From positions 1 through 9,676 of the forward strand of contig JAEUVL010001061.1 of assembly GCA_016786965.1 (NCBI GenBank): a DNA stretch of 9,676 nucleotides, in the 5' to 3' direction. This document shows positions 1 to 6,147 of this stretch, one piece after another; the first letter of the stretch is position 1; every line of letters starts with the position of its first letter. Origin of the DNA: Chitinophagaceae bacterium (GTDB taxonomy: Bacteria > Bacteroidota > Bacteroidia > Chitinophagales > Chitinophagaceae). The notes beneath the pieces were generated by a model. It was given only the letters and a program-made list of their open reading frames with translations, was not told where the DNA came from and did not search any database. The translations under genes and the position numbers were made by a program.

Positions 1-18
1 CAATAAATTGGGGTGAGA

Positions 19-1506
19 TTAGAGTTCCTTTCTAAGCCTTGCTACAGGAATGTTCAATTGTTCCCGGTATTTGGCTACTGTTCGCCGGGCAATATTGTAG
101 CCTTTATCCTGTAATAGTTCAGTCAGCCGCTCGTCGCTCAATGGGTGTTTTTTCTCTTCGGCTTCAATCAGGTTGCTGAGTATCTTTTTCACCTCCCGGG
201 TAGATACTTCCTCGCCGCTGTCGGTGCTTAATGATTCACTAAAGAAGAATTTGAGACGGTAGGTGCCAAATTCGGTTTGCACAAACTTGCTGTTGGCCAC
301 CCGACTTACAGTGGAAATATCCAGGTTGGTCTTTTCTGCAATATCTTTTAAGATCATTGGTTTCAGTTCCGTTTCGTCACCGGTCAGGAAGAAATCGTAC
401 TGGTGCTCCATGATGGCGTTCATAGTGCTGAGCAGGGTATGCTGCCGCTGCTTGATGGCATCAATGAACCACTTGGCGGAGTCGATCTTTTGCTTGATAA
501 AGAGAACAGCTTCTTTCTGCCGCTTGTCTTTTTTTGCGCCTCGGTCGTATTCTTTCAGCATATCCCGGTAGCCTTCGCTGATGCGCAGCTCGGGTGCATT
601 GCGGCTGTTGAGGGTGAGTTCCAGTTTACCGGCATTATTCATGATGAAAAAATCCGGCACTACATAATTCTCGGCTTTATTGTTTTCCCCCACCACACCG
701 CCGGGCTTGGGGTTGAGGCGGATGATGTGCTGCATTACCTCCCGTAACTGGTCGTCGTCAATATTCAGCCCCCGCTGTATCTTTTCATAATGCTTTTTGG
801 TAAACTCGTCGAAGTACTTGGTAATGGCTTTGATGGCGATGTCCACAGATAAACCCTCATCTTTCTGACGGTAAAGCTGCAGCAGCAGGCACTCCTGGAG
901 GTTTCGGGCGGCCACTCCTGCCGGCTCAAACTGCTGGATGCGTTTTATCAGCGCTTCTACTTCCGGTTCCGAGGAAATGATGTTTTGACGAAAGGCGAGG
1001 TCATCCACAATGGCAGCTGTTTCCCGGCGCAGGTATCCGTCCTCATCTATACTGCCCACAATTTGTTCGGCAATAGCTTGTTCTTTTTCTTCCAGTTTAA
1101 GGAGGCCCAATTGGTTCAGCAGCAGTTCATAAAAACTGGTTTCTGTTTTAAAAGGTAATTGGCGGCCTTCGTCTTCTTCCGGGTAGTTATCATCCCGGAG
1201 TTTGTAATCACCTACTTCATCATCACCTTCTGACACATATTCGCTTACATCAATATTTTCGTATTCATCCTCGCTGCCGTCTGCCTCCTCTGAGTCACTG
1301 TCGGGTGCATCGGCAAATTCATCTTTCATATCATCTGCATCTTCATGTTTATCTTCATCCAGTTCCAGGGCGGGGTTCTCTTCCAGCTCTTCTTTAATCC
1401 GGGTGTCGAGATTGGCCGTAGGTACCTGCAACAGTTTCATTAGTTGAATCTGCTGGGGGGATAGTTTTTGCAGTAATTTCTGCTGTAAGCTCTGGCTTAA
1501 GGCCAT
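19..1506 (-). CDS. rpoN: RNA polymerase sigma-54 factor (RpoN)
   Basis: Alternative sigma factor that directs core RNA polymerase to -24/-12 promoters; it needs an AAA+ activator to open DNA. The 495-residue length is normal for the family. The N-terminus (about 1-48) is the Gln/Leu-rich activator-interacting region I, with SQSLQQKLLQKLSPQQIQLM and a following EELEENPALE. Residues about 49-115 form a very acidic linker (region II). The core-binding region follows (about 120-310), including the typical FEPAGVAARNLQECLLLQL stretch. The C-terminal DNA-binding part has the IAEKTNLDISTVSRVANSKF helix-turn-helix and ends with a textbook RpoN box, ARRTVAKYRE, at 473-482. The ATG at 1506 gives the canonical N-terminus. 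A good Bacteroidota promoter lies 57 bases upstream. No sigma-54 activator gene is visible in the window, so its regulon cannot be inferred here. Confidence 0.98.
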   Translation of the reverse strand: MALSQSLQQKLLQKLSPQQIQLMKLLQVPTANLDTRIKEELEENPALELDEDKHEDADDMKDEFADAPDSDSEEADGSEDEYENIDVSEYVSEGDDEVGDYKLRDDNYPEEDEGRQLPFKTETSFYELLLNQLGLLKLEEKEQAIAEQIVGSIDEDGYLRRETAAIVDDLAFRQNIISSEPEVEALIKRIQQFEPAGVAARNLQECLLLQLYRQKDEGLSVDIAIKAITKYFDEFTKKHYEKIQRGLNIDDDQLREVMQHIIRLNPKPGGVVGENNKAENYVVPDFFIMNNAGKLELTLNSRNAPELRISEGYRDMLKEYDRGAKKDKRQKEAVLFIKQKIDSAKWFIDAIKQRQHTLLSTMNAIMEHQYDFFLTGDETELKPMILKDIAEKTNLDISTVSRVANSKFVQTEFGTYRLKFFFSESLSTDSGEEVSTREVKKILSNLIEAEEKKHPLSDERLTELLQDKGYNIARRTVAKYREQLNIPVARLRKEL

Positions 1507-1562
1507 GGTTCGTTTAGTATTTTAGTCTTTGGGCGCGGCGGTTAAAAAATCTGGCCGTTGCA

Positions 1563-1592
1563 CAAAAATAATGCCGTAAATTTAAGTACAAA
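1563..1592 (-). promoter_or_regulatory. Predicted rpoN promoter (TTTG-N18-TATTTTTG)
   Basis: On the minus strand a -33 TTTG (1589-1592) is followed after 18 bases by TATTTTTG (1563-1570), a full match to the Bacteroidota -7 consensus TAnnTTTG. Transcription would start near 1556, leaving a leader of about 50 bases before the rpoN ATG. The box pair was found by eye; the spacing is at the short end of what is usual. Confidence 0.5.
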
Positions 1593-1602
1593 TAAAGTAA
1601 AG

Positions 1603-1971
1603 ATGCGCCAACGGTTAATTTTCTTTCTTGTTGTGTTACTGTTAATCTTTCAGGGGGAGATTTTTGGGCAGAAGAAACCTTATGATTTTGGCTTTTCTAG
1701 AAAACACCTTCTTTTTATAAATTCAGATTTTGGTATCAATTTACCAGCTAATGACCAAATTCAGCCGAAGGATACAGCAATTAAACCAGCCCGAAGGGAT
1801 ATTTTATATGCGAGTATAAGCGGATCATATTACACTGACCATTTGGGGATTATTTGTAAAGCGGAACTGCAATTACAAAAGAAGACTTCTGTTGCGATTC
1901 GCTTGCGGTTAGGTTCGCTGGACTATGTAAATTGGATGGAACAAAAGCCAAATGCTATAAGACCGAGATAG
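1603..1971 (+). CDS. Small exported protein of unknown function
   Basis: I do not recognise a characterised family. The ATG at 1603 gives 122 residues starting with a clear signal peptide: basic MRQR, then a hydrophobic LIFFLVVLLLIF core and a likely cleavage near IFGQ. A TTG at 1558 would add 15 polar residues ahead of the signal and is rejected. The mature part contains a SGSYYTDHLGIICKAELQLQ segment and ends with RLRLGSLDYVNWMEQKP. From memory, similar RLGS...YV..(M/L)E.K endings occur in short Bacteroidota proteins, but that is an impression and not a search result. The gene diverges from rpoN and is visibly more A+T-rich than its neighbours. Its stop is 4 bases from the stop of the convergent aminotransferase gene. 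A weak promoter-like pair (TTG 1558-1560, TAAATTTA 1577-1584, 16-base spacing) lies upstream. It is probably periplasmic or associated with the outer membrane, and could be a remnant of a longer protein. Confidence 0.7.
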   Translation: MRQRLIFFLVVLLLIFQGEIFGQKKPYDFGFSRKHLLFINSDFGINLPANDQIQPKDTAIKPARRDILYASISGSYYTDHLGIICKAELQLQKKTSVAIRLRLGSLDYVNWMEQKPNAIRPR

Positions 1972-1975
1972 AATA

Positions 1976-3193
1976 CTAAAGTGAAACTGATTGCTCTGCC
2001 AGCACCTTCCTTACGGCATTCACCATTTTTTCACCTTTTTCTTGTATCTGCTCTTCGGTCCACAATAAGCTGATGGAAGTAGAGATACAACGGCTCATTA
2101 CCGCATCACTGGCAGCAAAATCTTTATTGGCCTGCTGCATTACCTGCGCCTTCACTTCCGGGTGCAGTGCATTAAGAGTAATGGAATTTTTCAGATGGTC
2201 CCACTTGCGGATATAATGCCAGTTATTATCAAACCAATAGAAATTGCCAGGCAAAATGCCCTGCGCCTTCATTTCGGCCACCACTGCTTTAGTCAATTCT
2301 GCCGTAGGTAAAAACCAACTGATAAAACTACAGCTATCGCCGGCTGGGTCTGGCACTCTTCTGAAACTGATCTCCGGAATTTTTGCCAGCATATCTTTTA
2401 GCAACCCGTGATTTTTCTTTTGCAGGGACAAAAATTCTGTTAGTCTTTTTATTTGCGCCAGCCCTACGGCTGCATGCAGTTCGGATATGCGATAGTTATA
2501 CCCAATGAAAGGGTGCAGGTCAGCACCCCGGTCGGCACCTTTATGATCATGGCCATGATCTGTATAACCGTCAGATTTTATATAAACGTCTTCCCGGTTG
2601 GTCATCACTACCCCGCCTTCGGCACAGGTCATTGTTTTTACAAAGTCAAAAGAAAAGGTTCCTGCGTCGCCAATGGTACCCAATGATTTTCCTTTATAAG
2701 AACCGCCAATGCTCTGGCAGGCATCTTCCAACAAAATAAGGTTGTGTTCTTTACAAATGGTGATCAGTGCATCCATATCGGCCATGCTGCCGCACATGTG
2801 CACGGGCATCACGGCTTTTGTTTTTGGGGTAATGGCTTTTAGAACGGCTTCAGGGCTCAGGGTTAAGGTGTCATCTATATCCACTAATACAGGTATGGCG
2901 CCCACGCTTAGTACCGCTTCAAATGAGGCGACAAAAGTAAAAGAAGGGGTGATCACCTCATCTCCATAGCCTATGCCCAAGGCACTCATTGCTGTTGTGA
3001 GTGCCGATGTACCGCTGGATGTAAGCTGCGCATATTGGCAGCCAAATGTTTCGCAGATAGCAGTTTCCAGTTCCTTGCTTTTCCATATGCCTTTGCGGGG
3101 GCCATCGAAACCGTAGCGCATCAGGATACCGGTTTCCAGTACATCGTTTACTTCTTTTCTTTCTTTGTCACTCCAGAGTTCGTAGCCGGGCAT
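1976..3193 (-). CDS. DegT/DnrJ/EryC1/StrS-family PLP aminotransferase, KdnA-like
   Basis: Fold-type I PLP aminotransferase of the sugar-aminotransferase (DegT) family, 405 residues. The SSGTSAL loop (59-65) contacts the cofactor phosphate. EDACQSIGG (156-164) carries the Asp and Gln that hold the PLP ring, and K186 in FSFDFVKTMTCAEGGVVMTN is the Schiff-base lysine. The stretches DHGHDHKGADRGA (212-224), GYNYRISELHAAVGLAQ (231-247), DPAGDS (282-287) and FDNNWHYIRKWDH (321-333) resemble what I recall of KdnA, 8-amino-3,8-dideoxy-octulosonate transaminase. KdnA uses glutamate to aminate 8-oxo-3,8-dideoxy-Kdo, giving the 8-amino-Kdo found in some lipopolysaccharides. The family call is firm; the substrate is inferred from remembered motifs. 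The partner oxidase KdnB is not encoded in the window. The start is the ATG at 3193; a perfect -7 box lies at 3257-3264. A different keto-sugar substrate remains possible. Confidence 0.9.
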   Translation of the reverse strand: MPGYELWSDKERKEVNDVLETGILMRYGFDGPRKGIWKSKELETAICETFGCQYAQLTSSGTSALTTAMSALGIGYGDEVITPSFTFVASFEAVLSVGAIPVLVDIDDTLTLSPEAVLKAITPKTKAVMPVHMCGSMADMDALITICKEHNLILLEDACQSIGGSYKGKSLGTIGDAGTFSFDFVKTMTCAEGGVVMTNREDVYIKSDGYTDHGHDHKGADRGADLHPFIGYNYRISELHAAVGLAQIKRLTEFLSLQKKNHGLLKDMLAKIPEISFRRVPDPAGDSCSFISWFLPTAELTKAVVAEMKAQGILPGNFYWFDNNWHYIRKWDHLKNSITLNALHPEVKAQVMQQANKDFAASDAVMSRCISTSISLLWTEEQIQEKGEKMVNAVRKVLAEQSVSL

Positions 3194-3225
3194 AAGAAGG
3201 AAATTAAAAATGAATAATTAAGAAT

Positions 3226-3253
3226 TGCTTACAGCAAAAACTAATTGTAAGCA
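3226..3253. repeat. Inverted repeat TGCTTACA-N12-TGTAAGCA at the aminotransferase start site
   Basis: Two perfect 8-base arms (3226-3233 and 3246-3253) are separated by 12 bases, so the half-site centres lie 20 bp apart, about two helical turns. The repeat covers the predicted transcription start. It could be a dimeric repressor operator, or an RNA hairpin at the 5' end of the transcript. There is no T run after it, so it does not look like a terminator. Confidence 0.45.
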
Positions 3254-3256
3254 TAG

Positions 3257-3264
3257 CAAAGGTA
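3257..3264 (-). promoter_or_regulatory. Predicted -7 box (TACCTTTG) of the aminotransferase gene
   Basis: On the minus strand TACCTTTG matches the Bacteroidota -7 consensus TAnnTTTG exactly. No convincing -33 TTG lies at the usual distance, so this may be a weak or activator-dependent promoter. The start site would fall near 3250, inside the inverted repeat at 3226-3253, with a leader of about 57 bases before the ATG at 3193. Confidence 0.4.
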
Positions 3265-3316
3265 GAAAATCAGCGGAAGGTTCTATTTGTATTTCTTCTT
3301 CTTTCTAAGTAATGCT

Positions 3317-4864
3317 TTAAGGCGTATAGAATTCCCATTTCCCACCTGGTTGTACCAATATTGCCGTTTCACTCAGGTCGCTTTCATTATTATTGCGGCC
3401 AACGGCGGTAATAACATAGCGATAAGAAAAATGCTGTGAAGAAAGCACTTCCTTCAACTCAAAGCCCCCCGGCATAGGCACCAGCTTTGAAATATACTTT
3501 GGCGAGTTGCCAAATGTTTCGCTGTGAGAGTCTGCCGCATACTGGTAAACCACATAGTACTTTATCTCCACCCGGTTTCGGGGGTCGGGCCTCACCGTTA
3601 GCTGAATGACCGAATCATTAGTGATCGTCCTTTGTACAATGGGCGGCCAGGGCTTTTCATTGTCTATCCAGCGCATGGGCGGCAGCAGCGCAGGATATTT
3701 ATAGTAAGTGTTTTGCAGGCTGTCATTCCAGCCCTGTGGGTTTTTTTCAAATGATTTACTGCTGAAATAAATACTTCCCTGCACATTCGGGTAGCGGCGG
3801 AGTAGTTTTATCTGGTCAGGTAGCTGTATGGGGTTGGCCCAGCCTTTTGTTTCTTTACTTACCCCCCTGTATATTCCGTGGCCTATATAGATATGCTTAC
3901 CATAACTGTGGCGGCTCCACCAATCCAGCAATTTTTCATAAGCCATTTTATCATCGCCTATCTCCCTGTATAGTTGCGGCGTGATATAGTCGATCCATCC
4001 TTTTTTCAACCATAATAAAACATCAGCATACAGGTCATCATAGTTCGTTTGTCCGGCCTGGCTGTCGCTTCCTTCAGGGTCCTGGCTTTTATTTCGCCAT
4101 ACCCCAAAAGGGGAAATACCAAACCGGCATAATTTCTTTTCCTGCCTGATAGCGGCATGAAGGGCTACGATGATCGAATCGACATTGCTCCTTCTCCAGT
4201 CGTCTTTGTTCAGCTTAGTGCCAGAACGTGCATAGGAGCCTGCATCAGGAAATTCCTTTCCCGGAATACGGTAAGGGTAAAAATAATCATCCATGTGAAT
4301 GGCATCAACATCGTACCGTTTTACAATATCCCGCACAATATTGACCACGAACTTTTGGGCCTCTTTATTTCCCGGATCGAAATACTTCTTGTCTCCATAA
4401 GTAAGAAACCATTCGGGGTGGATACGGGTGATGTGATTAGGGGCAATGGAAGATCCGCCCGTATTATGAACAGCCCGGTAGGGGTTCAGCCAGGCATGAA
4501 ACTCCATTCCTCTTTTATGGGTTTCTTTTATCATGAATTCCAGCGGGTCATAGTAGGGGGAGGGTGGTTGACCCTGTACACCTGTAAGCCACTGGCTCCA
4601 GGGTTCATATTGCGAGGGGTAGAAGGCATCGGCAGCTGGCCTCACCTGTACAATCATGGCGTTCATCCCGTTTTTCTGGTGCATTTCCAGCAGGCTGATA
4701 TAGTCTGCTTTCTGTTTTTCAGGATCGTTTGCATTGGCTTGTGGCCAGTCTATATTATTTACGGTAGCCACCCATACACCACGGAATTCATACTTGGGCT
4801 GGGCAAAAAGGGAGGCAGAGGGTAAAAGAAGGAGGCAAAATAAACGGACAACTGCTCTAATCAT
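3317..4864 (-). CDS. Exported GHL10/DUF187 glycoside hydrolase-like protein
   Basis: Probable exported glycosidase of the glycosyl-hydrolase-like 10 family (DUF187, YngK/DigH type). Members have a TIM-barrel fold. E. coli DigH cuts peptide-free peptidoglycan glycans, but this protein's substrate cannot be read from sequence. From the ATG at 4864 it has 515 residues. The signal peptide is 1-21 (MIRAVVRLF, Leu-rich core, likely cut at SLFA-Q), with no lipobox at the cleavage site. Barrel motifs follow: FRGVWVATVNNIDWP (27-41), HAWLNPYR (123-130), DAIHMDDYFYPY (187-198, with an acidic pair likely in the active site), ISPFGVWRN (250-258) and DYITPQLYR (292-300). From about residue 405 to the end there is a beta-rich, FnIII-like tail. 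An in-frame ATG at 4906 overlaps the marR stop by one base but would put 14 polar residues before the signal. A perfect -7 box at 4896-4903 also favours 4864. Confidence 0.92.
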   Translation of the reverse strand: MIRAVVRLFCLLLLPSASLFAQPKYEFRGVWVATVNNIDWPQANANDPEKQKADYISLLEMHQKNGMNAMIVQVRPAADAFYPSQYEPWSQWLTGVQGQPPSPYYDPLEFMIKETHKRGMEFHAWLNPYRAVHNTGGSSIAPNHITRIHPEWFLTYGDKKYFDPGNKEAQKFVVNIVRDIVKRYDVDAIHMDDYFYPYRIPGKEFPDAGSYARSGTKLNKDDWRRSNVDSIIVALHAAIRQEKKLCRFGISPFGVWRNKSQDPEGSDSQAGQTNYDDLYADVLLWLKKGWIDYITPQLYREIGDDKMAYEKLLDWWSRHSYGKHIYIGHGIYRGVSKETKGWANPIQLPDQIKLLRRYPNVQGSIYFSSKSFEKNPQGWNDSLQNTYYKYPALLPPMRWIDNEKPWPPIVQRTITNDSVIQLTVRPDPRNRVEIKYYVVYQYAADSHSETFGNSPKYISKLVPMPGGFELKEVLSSQHFSYRYVITAVGRNNNESDLSETAILVQPGGKWEFYTP

Positions 4865-4895
4865 GTGTTCAGATTCGGATGAATAATGTAAGTGA

Positions 4896-4903
4896 CAAAA
4901 ATA
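4896..4903 (-). promoter_or_regulatory. Predicted -7 box (TATTTTTG) of the glycoside hydrolase gene
   Basis: On the minus strand TATTTTTG is a full match to TAnnTTTG, just after the marR stop codon. Transcription would begin near 4889 with a leader of about 25 bases before the ATG at 4864. No clear -33 TTG is present at the usual distance, so read-through from marR may also supply transcript. Confidence 0.35.
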
Positions 4904-4905
4904 CA

Positions 4906-5367
4906 TTATTCAGCCCCATCCCTGATCTTATCCAGTAATTCACTCAAAATATTAGCATCTTTTTCTGAAAGATTTTTTAGCACTCCGTCTATTTCATCCT
5001 GCCGGGCATCAAGCCTTTCGAGTAATTTTTTCCCTTTATCCGTGATGATCACATCTACCAGCCGCCGATCGTCCTTACAGGTCAGTTTTTTTACTAACCC
5101 TTTGGCAATGAGGCGGTCAACGATGCGGCTGGTATCACTCATTTTTTCCAGCATACGTTCCCTTATTTGCATAGTGGATAGGGGAGTGGGAAAACTGCCT
5201 CTTAAGATTCGCAGAATGTTGAATTGCTGGGCCGTAATATCTTCCGTCTCAAAAATACACTTGGTCTTGTCCCGCATCCAGGAAAGAGTATAGATGAGGT
5301 TGATGGCCGCCTTTTGGTGCGGATTGCGAAATTTGGCCTGCTGAATATCTTTTTCTATACCCATCAT
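4906..5367 (-). CDS. MarR-family transcriptional regulator
   Basis: Winged helix-turn-helix repressor of the MarR family, 153 residues from the ATG at 5367 (a second ATG follows at once at 5364). MarR dimers bind palindromic operators and often release DNA on binding small phenolic ligands or on oxidation. The DNA-binding core runs from ITAQQFNILRILRG through LSTMQIRERMLEKMSDTSRIVDRLIAKGLV to the wing, where DDRRLVDVIITDKGKKLL matches the family's signature DRR..V.LT.KG. The C-terminal helices mediate dimerisation. Only one cysteine is visible (in KTKCIFE), so a two-cysteine redox switch is unlikely. A longer frame back to a TTG at 5424 is rejected because it begins inside the terminator-like hairpin at 5389-5432. 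The gene lies 84 bases downstream of the SnoaL-like gene on the same strand and probably regulates it through the palindrome at 5848-5861. Confidence 0.92.
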   Translation of the reverse strand: MMGIEKDIQQAKFRNPHQKAAINLIYTLSWMRDKTKCIFETEDITAQQFNILRILRGSFPTPLSTMQIRERMLEKMSDTSRIVDRLIAKGLVKKLTCKDDRRLVDVIITDKGKKLLERLDARQDEIDGVLKNLSEKDANILSELLDKIRDGAE

Positions 5368-5388
5368 AATTGCTTCTACACTAAAAGT

Positions 5389-5432
5389 AAAAAGTTTTGG
5401 GCGAAGCTGGTAAAACCCGCCCAAAACTTTTT
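5389..5432 (-). terminator. Perfect 15-bp hairpin with T run between the SnoaL-like and marR genes
   Basis: The arms AAAAAGTTTTGGGCG (5389-5403) and CGCCCAAAACTTTTT (5418-5432) are perfectly complementary, with a 14-base loop. On the minus strand the GC-rich core is followed by TTTTT, then ACTTTTAG, which is the layout of an intrinsic terminator placed 19 bases after the SnoaL-like stop. It ends 21 bases before the marR ATG, so marR must be expressed by read-through or from a promoter overlapping the hairpin. It may therefore act as an attenuator that keeps the regulator below the level of the first gene. Confidence 0.75.
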
Positions 5433-5451
5433 GACGAGGCCTGTATCAGCC

Positions 5452-5805
5452 TTAATTATTATAATAAAATTTCTCTTCTACGATCTTGCCATTTTTCCAG
5501 CGTTGAACGGCCAACTGGGTGTAGTTACGAGTACCATAATCTTTATGTGTATAATCAAACCACCACTCTACTACTGCCAGCCCGTCGCTGATGAGAGTAT
5601 TCACAACCTTTGCCCCGCGGAATTCCGTAAGGCCCGTTACAAATGCTTCTTCAAACTGGCGGTTTACTTCCTTCCCAACACGGGCGGGATAATCATTGTC
5701 CTGCATTACTACATCATCGGCATAGAATTTTTCAAAAGCTTCGAGGATCTTTCCTTCCAGTATCATTTGGTTCAGTTGATCCACATTGGTCCTTAAATCG
5801 CTCAT
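5452..5805 (-). CDS. SnoaL/NTF2-like small protein
   Basis: A 117-residue protein with the pattern of the cone-shaped NTF2/SnoaL-like fold. An N-terminal helix pair (about 1-30, LNQMILEGKILEAFEKFYADDVVMQDND) is followed by curved beta strands (VVNTLISDGLAVVEWWFDYTH, YTQLAVQRWKNGKIVEEKFYY). The FYADDV start of the first strand and the final RW.NGKIVEE.FYY are typical. This fold serves many small-molecule enzymes and binding proteins; no catalytic residues can be assigned, and no signal peptide is seen, so it is probably cytoplasmic. The ATG at 5805 is chosen because the upstream extension to a TTG at 5871 would start within the promoter and operator. It is the first gene of a unit with marR and has the best promoter in the window. 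Confidence 0.82.
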   Translation of the reverse strand: MSDLRTNVDQLNQMILEGKILEAFEKFYADDVVMQDNDYPARVGKEVNRQFEEAFVTGLTEFRGAKVVNTLISDGLAVVEWWFDYTHKDYGTRNYTQLAVQRWKNGKIVEEKFYYNN

Positions 5806-5840
5806 GGTATTATTTTTTAAGTTGAATAAATTGATTAGTA

Positions 5841-5872
5841 CAAAATTAATGTTGCAACATTGAGCTGGCAAA
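5841..5872 (-). promoter_or_regulatory. Promoter of the SnoaL-like gene (TTTG-N20-TAATTTTG)
   Basis: On the minus strand a -33 TTTG (5869-5872) and a -7 TAATTTTG (5841-5848) are both full consensus matches, with 20 bases between them. Transcription should start near 5834, leaving a leader of about 30 A+T-rich bases before the ATG at 5805. The spacer contains the palindrome described separately. Confidence 0.7.
5848..5861. promoter_or_regulatory. Perfect 14-bp palindrome AATGTTGCAACATT, likely MarR operator
   Basis: The palindrome is perfect over 14 bases and sits between the -33 and -7 boxes of the SnoaL-like promoter, touching the last base of the -7 box. A dimer bound here would block RNA polymerase. 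MarR proteins typically bind short perfect or near-perfect dyads of this sort, and a marR gene is the next gene downstream. That the encoded MarR is the ligand is inference. Confidence 0.6.
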
Positions 5873-5943
5873 TTTATTTTTCCCGAATGACTGCTTTAGC
5901 CATTTGTTAACATTGACGGGGCAGCAAACAGACAAAAAAGTAC

Positions 5944-5977
5944 CTCTTTTGGGTATTGCCGGGTATTCCGAAAAGAG
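5944..5977. promoter_or_regulatory. Tandem GGGTATT repeat inside a CTCTTTT/AAAAGAG dyad
   Basis: GGGTATT occurs at 5951-5957 and again at 5961-5967, exactly 10 bp apart, so both copies face the same side of the helix. They are flanked by an inverted pair, CTCTTTT (5944-5950) and AAAAGAG (5971-5977). The group overlaps the -33 box of the promoter at 5956-5986. This is a good candidate for a regulator binding site, though I cannot name the regulator. Confidence 0.45.
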
Positions 5978-5986
5978 TTTGCTTTG
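5956..5986 (+). promoter_or_regulatory. Predicted promoter of the small ORF (TTG-N20-TTGCTTTG)
   Basis: A TTG at 5956-5958 is followed after 20 bases by TTGCTTTG (5979-5986), which matches the -7 consensus TAnnTTTG except at its second base. The start would be near 5993, about 20 bases ahead of the ATG at 6013. Confidence 0.4.
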
Positions 5987-6012
5987 TACCACGAACCTTT
6001 AATCATTTGACC

Positions 6013-6102
6013 ATGAAAATTGTAACAGACTCCCTCCGCCACTTTTTTGAAGGCTTTACTTCCTTTTACACATCCATCTTTAATGAAATGAAGAAATGGT
6101 AA
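6013..6102 (+). CDS. Candidate 29-residue small protein
   Basis: This ATG-to-TAA frame encodes 29 residues, beginning MKIVTDSLRHFFEGF and ending YTSIFNEMKKW. Hydrophobic and aromatic residues (L8, F11, F12, F15, F18, Y19, I22, F23, M26) recur every three or four positions, so a helix would have one aromatic face and one polar or charged face. A G14 kink is possible. It has no cysteines, no signal peptide and no transmembrane-length hydrophobic run. I know no family for it. Support comes from context: a promoter-like pair at the right distance upstream, a repeat array over that promoter, and a hairpin with a T run downstream at 6154-6185. It could be a membrane-surface peptide, a regulatory or leader peptide, or a chance frame inside a small RNA. 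There is no Shine-Dalgarno sequence, which is normal in this phylum. Confidence 0.4.
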   Translation: MKIVTDSLRHFFEGFTSFYTSIFNEMKKW

Positions 6103-6147
6103 TCCAGATCAGTTCATTAGTTGACTGGTCAATTGGTTGACGAGTCT

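Noticed and set aside
4157..4825. A long open frame on the plus strand, 222 codons
   Set aside because: It is antisense to the GHL10 protein, whose motifs and signal peptide are clear; the plus-strand product resembles nothing and has a biased, unlikely composition.
5368..5424. A 19-residue N-terminal extension of the MarR protein
   Set aside because: It starts at a TTG inside the terminator-like hairpin, and the added residues are not part of the family fold.
5806..5871. A 22-residue N-terminal extension of the SnoaL-like protein
   Set aside because: It would begin at a TTG upstream of the predicted transcription start and overlap the promoter and palindrome.
6013..6102. The 29-residue ORF as a peptide precursor for the radical SAM/SPASM enzyme
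   Set aside because: It is on the opposite strand, separated by the DinB-like gene, and lacks cysteines or a recognisable leader-core division. Proximity alone is not enough.
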